Shown: piece by piece, positions 61,387 to 64,000 of the stretch
Numbering within the stretch: the stretch's first letter is position 1
How the letters are laid out: every line of letters begins with the position of its first letter
Assembly (NCBI RefSeq): GCF_903819215.1
Contig: NZ_CAIJCT010000010.1
Strand: one strand, 5' to 3'
Source: Aedoeadaptatus coxii
Lineage (GTDB): Bacteria; Bacillota; Clostridia; Tissierellales; Peptoniphilaceae
DNA: 64,000 nt
The notes under the pieces: generated by a model
The model's database searches: none
Seen by the model: only the letters and a program-made list of their open reading frames with translations
What the model was told of the DNA's origin: nothing
Translations under genes and position numbers: made by a program

Positions 61387-61445
61387 AGTACATACCAGAT
61401 TCAATGTACTTATGCTAAAATAGGAGAGTACATAACATTCAATGT
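61387..61445 (+). promoter_or_regulatory. Lipoprotein gene promoter with repeated dyads
   Basis: TGCTAAAAT (61413-61421) is the likely extended -10. It is flanked by two direct-repeat copies, 61387-61407 and 61427-61445, both reading AGTACATA then ATTCAATGT. The first copy forms a perfect dyad AGTACAT-N10-ATGTACT (61387-61410); the second retains AGTACAT and ATGT. This is the layout of a tightly repressed promoter. Confidence 0.6.
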
Positions 61446-61466
61446 TAGAAAGGAGATGTATTTTTT

Positions 61467-61880
61467 ATGAAAAAAGGAATTATAATGTCGTTGCTGTTAA
61501 TGTTTCTGCTGACTGGCTGTTTTGGTATTGCTAAAAAAGAACCAGAAGTACATATAGAGGATTTTAGAATTAATTGTCAAAACAGATATGACCAAGATTT
61601 TGATGAATACACCATGATGTATAGAGTCACAAACAACTCTAAATATCCTGTTACGCAATATCAATACTACGGAACTATAAATAGTGGACAAGATGAATCT
61701 CAACTATGCTATTATGGAACATTAATGCCGGGAGAAACATCACCAATTCAAGAGACATCTGATGTAACCAGCATAAATGATATAAAAGTTACACAAATTA
61801 ACTATGTTTATAAAGACGAAAACGATAATGATGTTTTAGTTATTTACGACGCAAAGTTAGGTAAATATAGCCTACCTTAA
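61467..61880 (+). CDS. Lipoprotein of unknown function
   Basis: A 137-residue protein with a lipoprotein signal (MKKGIIMSLLLMFLLTGC, lipobox LTGC with Cys 18), then a single beta-rich domain containing YRVTNNSKYPVTQYQYYGTI and LMPGETSPIQ, the look of a FxLYD-like immunoglobulin fold. AAAGGAGATG lies eight nt before the ATG. It is the only gene of the element on the plus strand, has its own promoter and terminator, and may alter the host surface, for example as an exclusion factor; that role is a guess. Confidence 0.82.
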   Translation: MKKGIIMSLLLMFLLTGCFGIAKKEPEVHIEDFRINCQNRYDQDFDEYTMMYRVTNNSKYPVTQYQYYGTINSGQDESQLCYYGTLMPGETSPIQETSDVTSINDIKVTQINYVYKDENDNDVLVIYDAKLGKYSLP

Positions 61881-61896
61881 AATTCACTAACAAATT

Positions 61897-61920
61897 AGAG
61901 CCATTAAGGCTCTTTTTTTA
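61897..61920 (+). terminator. Terminator after the lipoprotein gene
   Basis: AGAGCC-ATTAA-GGCTCT then seven T, 17 nt after the stop. Confidence 0.85.
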
Positions 61921-61995
61921 TAGAGTCACATGAATCAAACTCTTAATCTAACGCCGTCTATTCGTTTTATACGATGTCTAGCAGATAAAGAAAGA

Positions 61996-62018
61996 ACCCC
62001 AGCTTTTATTGCTAGGGT
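61996..62018 (-). terminator. Terminator after the 126-residue gene
   Basis: ACCCTAGC-AATAAAA-GCTGGGGT on the minus strand (one mismatch), followed by TCTTTCTTT, eight nt past the stop. Confidence 0.65.
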
Positions 62019-62025
62019 ATCTTAA

Positions 62026-62406
62026 TCAATAGCTTGTTAACATTTCGCCGAAATCAATCTCCTCATCGAAAATCGTTTCAATATCTTCGCAATCAATGGG
62101 CGGAGCATACTTGCTTTCCTGATTCGTTAGAATGAAAGTGAATACTAAGTTTACGAATTGGTGAACGGGAATATGCCAATCAAATTTTCTTTCGCCCTCT
62201 AAGTCAATTCCTAAACGATAATGTTCTCTAAGATTATCCACATGAAATTGAACGTGTTCGGGATAACCTGACGACGTATCAATTTCGGCTAATACACTTC
62301 CGCTTTCGCTAAGCGAGATTTTTGATGAAACGGTAATGGTATCTTCTCCGAAGTTTGTTTCACAACTGCAAAAATCCATGCACTCTTCAAACTCTCTGCT
62401 GTTCAT
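62026..62406 (-). CDS. Acidic protein of unknown function
   Basis: A 126-residue strongly acidic protein (many D and E; two closely spaced Cys near residues 13-15) with no motif I recognise. It lies downstream of the integrase on the same strand, with its own terminator. It might be an accessory or DNA-mimic type protein, but only its charge points that way. AAAGGAAG precedes the ATG. Confidence 0.65.
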   Translation of the reverse strand: MNSREFEECMDFCSCETNFGEDTITVSSKISLSESGSVLAEIDTSSGYPEHVQFHVDNLREHYRLGIDLEGERKFDWHIPVHQFVNLVFTFILTNQESKYAPPIDCEDIETIFDEEIDFGEMLTSY

Positions 62407-62578
62407 TGTGTTTCTTCCTTTCTTTTTGTCTTTAAATTAAAGATTCTCATTCAAATGACGCTCTATAATCAATTCTAAGGCATTTTAAATCTTTATTAAT
62501 ATCATTATATACCTAAATCATTAAATCGCCTTATTTTTGATCCTACGGCTTTATAAAGCATATCATTCATTTTAACGC

Positions 62579-63490
62579 CTACAATTGCCTAATATTCATT
62601 AATTCTTTCGCTGGTGATACTATTTGATGACTACGCAATAAATCATCATCGGAAATCTGAATATATTTCCTCGTGGTATTTAAATTGCTATGCCCTAATA
62701 CCTTTTGAAGATATAGTAGGTTTCCGTCATGACGTAAATATTCCGTTCCGAAAAAATGACGTAACTGATATGGCGTGATCTTCACTCCAGCTTTTTCAGA
62801 ATAGGCTTTCATGTTGTTTCTTAACACGTAGGTATTCATTTTCTCGCCTTGCTCTGTTAGGAACAGATACTCTCTGTCCTCAAATACAGATTCAATGGTC
62901 TTGTTAAATTTGATAAGCGACGATTTTACACCGTCGGAAATAGGCGTTATTCGCTCTCGTTTTGTTTTAGTTATATCTTTCGTTAGTACGATAGAACTTC
63001 TCGCTAGATTTAAATGATCTACTTTAAGACGTACAATTTCCGCTGGTCGGATTCCCGTATCTGCCATTAAAAGAATCATGGTGTAATCTCTTAGCCCCAC
63101 ATAGCTGTATATCGGTATCACGGATAACAATTTAATTAAATCATCTTTATTGGCTGGTCTAGGCTTATCTTCTTCTTTGCGTCTTGTAATCGCTAACGCT
63201 TTGATCGGATTCTCTTTTATAACTCCTACTTCTACAAGGAAATTAAAATAACCGTTAAGATTAGAACGCTGGTTATTAAACGTCATATCGCTGTACCAAT
63301 TAATAGCGAAAAAGAAATCTGCTACTTGTTCCATTAGATTGTCGTAATCAATAGGCTTACCCGTTTGATGTTCGAAGTTCATGAACACTTTACGATAACT
63401 TGCTAAGGTAATTTCCTGAACGCCATTTAATTTTTTGCACAATAAAAAACGTGTCTGTAGTTCATCAGAAATAAATTTACATTGCTTCAT
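62579..63490 (-). CDS. Tyrosine recombinase/integrase with YxxR variant
   Basis: A 303-residue phage-type integrase: N-terminal SAM-like core-binding domain (residues 20-100), catalytic domain with Arg I in ADTGIRPAEIVRL, the lysine segment ITKTKRERITPI, box II, histidine in VLGHSNLNTTRKY and nucleophile Tyr in the same RKYIQIS. Box II, normally HxLRH, reads YQLRHFF, with Tyr for the first catalytic His. It borders the tRNA-Arg attR side. Being downstream of the tRNA on the same strand, it may be transcribed by read-through from the tRNA cluster. Confidence 0.93.
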   Translation of the reverse strand: MKQCKFISDELQTRFLLCKKLNGVQEITLASYRKVFMNFEHQTGKPIDYDNLMEQVADFFFAINWYSDMTFNNQRSNLNGYFNFLVEVGVIKENPIKALAITRRKEEDKPRPANKDDLIKLLSVIPIYSYVGLRDYTMILLMADTGIRPAEIVRLKVDHLNLARSSIVLTKDITKTKRERITPISDGVKSSLIKFNKTIESVFEDREYLFLTEQGEKMNTYVLRNNMKAYSEKAGVKITPYQLRHFFGTEYLRHDGNLLYLQKVLGHSNLNTTRKYIQISDDDLLRSHQIVSPAKELMNIRQL

Positions 63491-63644
63491 ATCCCTTCCT
63501 TTCTTACTCTTTTCACATCGAATCAGATTCGAACATTCAGAGTTCGTAGGTATTCGGATATTCGCTAGTAATTTGTATTTCTAAATCACTCACAAACACG
63601 CATTTTTCAATACTTGTAGCGTTTTGCATACAGTATTATTAGGT

Positions 63645-63667
63645 TGGCGTACCACAGAGGATTCGAA
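63645..63667. repeat. attR-like direct repeat (3' end of tRNA-Arg)
   Basis: The 23 bases identical to 54785-54807, forming the T-stem and acceptor end, with CCA, of the intact tRNA-Arg. Integration restored the tRNA. Confidence 0.9.
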
Positions 63668-63721
63668 CCCCTGACCTTTTGGTCCGTAGCCAAACGCTCT
63701 ATCCAGCTGAGCTAGTGGTAC
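63645..63721 (-). tRNA. tRNA-Arg (anticodon ACG)
   Basis: 77 nt with encoded CCA. Acceptor GTACCAC pairs with GTGGTAC, D arm GCTC/GAGC, anticodon stem TTTGG/CCAAA with loop CTACGGA (anticodon ACG, read as ICG), T loop TTCGAAT. The integrative element lies in its 3' end. Confidence 0.97.
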
Positions 63722-63724
63722 AAA

Positions 63725-63799
63725 TGGAGCGGAAGACGAGATTCGAACTCGCGACCCTCGCCTTGGCAAGGCGATGCTCTACCACTGAGCCACTTCCGC
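63725..63799 (-). tRNA. tRNA-Gly (anticodon GCC)
   Basis: 75 nt with encoded CCA; acceptor GCGGAAG, anticodon stem TCGCC/GGCGA with loop TTGCCAA. Three nt separate it from tRNA-Arg. Confidence 0.97.
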
Positions 63800-63804
63800 A
63801 TATA

Positions 63805-63890
63805 TGGTGGAGGAGAGTGGATTCGAACCACTGAAAGCTGAGCTAACGGATTTACAGTCCGTCCCCTTTGGCCAACTCGGGAACTCCTCC
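63805..63890 (-). tRNA. tRNA-Tyr (anticodon GTA)
   Basis: 86 nt with encoded CCA and the long variable arm of bacterial tRNA-Tyr; acceptor GGAGGAG, anticodon loop CTGTAAA. Confidence 0.97.
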
Positions 63891-63901
63891 TTATGTAATT
63901 A

Positions 63902-63978
63902 TGGCGACCTGGATCGGGCTCGAACCGACGACCTCCAGCGTGACAGGCTGGCATTCTAACCAACTGAACTACCAGGCC
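63902..63978 (-). tRNA. tRNA-Asp (anticodon GTC)
   Basis: 77 nt with encoded CCA; acceptor GGCCTGG with one G-U pair, anticodon loop TGTCACG. Confidence 0.97.
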
Positions 63979-63981
63979 ATA

Positions 63982-64000
63982 TGGTGGGCGCAATAGGGCT
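63982..64000 (-). tRNA. 3' end of a further tRNA (cut by window edge), possibly Val
   Basis: Minus strand ends in a T-stem segment and TGCGCCCA followed by CCA, the form of a tRNA 3' end in the same cluster. The acceptor sequence resembles clostridial tRNA-Val, but the anticodon lies outside the window. Confidence 0.8.

Larger units (their letters stand above)
60805..61466. other. Long leader and intergenic region between divergent transcripts
   Basis: About 660 nt with no convincing gene. On the minus strand a promoter-like box at 61185-61193 and a terminator-like hairpin at 60914-60945 define a leader or a small RNA of about 265 nt ahead of proteins B and A. On the plus side it holds the lipoprotein promoter with dyads (61387-61445). 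Confidence 0.5.
54785..63667. mobile_element. Integrative element in tRNA-Arg(ACG), about 8.9 kb
   Basis: The region is bounded by 23-bp direct repeats and has a tyrosine integrase next to the intact tRNA. It is visibly more AT-rich than the flanks. Content: integrase (62579), an unknown acidic protein (62026), a lipoprotein (61467, the only plus-strand gene), two paralogous small genes (60024, 60460), an SF2 helicase (58152), a BRO-N fragment (56949), HicB-like and XRE genes, and a serine recombinase (54922). No relaxase, type IV secretion, capsid, portal or terminase gene is seen, so it needs help from elsewhere to transfer, or is a decayed remnant. The helicase and AT-rich inverted-repeat region suggest autonomous replication after excision. 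Confidence 0.88.

Noticed and set aside
54785..63667. CRISPR array or restriction system inside the element
   Set aside because: No regularly spaced repeats and no methylase or nuclease motifs were seen; the VapD Cas2-like fold alone does not indicate CRISPR.
63712..63993. 93-codon minus-strand frame across the tRNA genes
   Set aside because: It is a run of tRNA sequence without stops, not a protein gene.

Overview
The window looks like chromosome of an anaerobic Gram-positive bacterium of the Clostridia/Tissierellia type, possibly Peptoniphilaceae. This is inferred from the gene set (MraZ-led dcw cluster, SLH surface protein, GatCAB, HAAS/PadR pair, corrinoid/siroheme genes) and was not checked by any search. 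Recognisable promoters repeatedly show an extended -10 box (TGnTATAAT) with a poor -35. Genes are tightly packed, with many ATGA overlaps.

Layout: 1-9949 (minus) is a division and cell-wall cluster: mraZ, rsmH, ftsL, a PASTA class B PBP, mraY, murD, ftsW, murG, divIB/ftsQ and the start of ftsZ, behind one promoter carrying MraZ-type decamer repeats. 10000-15491 (minus) runs hflX, yigZ-like, nadE, yebC, DUF1461, deoC, lgt. Divergent from hflX is a class A PBP whose glycosyltransferase motifs are intact but whose three transpeptidase motifs are all replaced. folD, an NlpC/P60 hydrolase and mgtE follow; the nlpC/mgtE intergenic region holds WalR-like direct repeats.

22468-35034 (minus) is a long gene string read as tcdA, pcrA, ligA, gatC, gatA, gatB, dedA, an sfsA-GNAT fusion, cobB, cobQ. 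Its promoter overlaps the terminator of the preceding SLH-protein gene. 37298-41525 (plus) is a tetrapyrrole operon (precorrin-2 dehydrogenase, hemC, cobA-hemD fusion, hemB and a small unknown). ppsA follows on the minus strand, then an operon read from 51701 down to 44063: ybaK, pgcA, a degenerate PfkB-like protein, an isochorismatase-family hydrolase, yhaO- and yhaN-like genes, a metallophosphoesterase and a CYTH protein. An ECF S component, an alpha/beta hydrolase with a borrowed SLH-type signal peptide, a HAAS/PadR pair and a VapD-like gene complete the chromosomal part.

54785-63667 is an AT-rich integrated element of about 8.9 kb in the 3' end of a tRNA-Arg gene, bounded by 23-bp direct repeats. 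It carries a tyrosine integrase, a serine recombinase, an SF2 helicase, two paralogous small genes that seem to start at AUA and AUU codons, a lipoprotein behind a dyad-rich promoter, a BRO-N fragment, and HicB-like and XRE genes without recognisable toxin partners. A long AT-rich non-coding stretch contains two large inverted repeats. No conjugation, capsid or packaging genes are visible, so it resembles a satellite-like or plasmid-like integrative element. The window ends in a tRNA cluster (Arg, Gly, Tyr, Asp and a partial one) on the minus strand.
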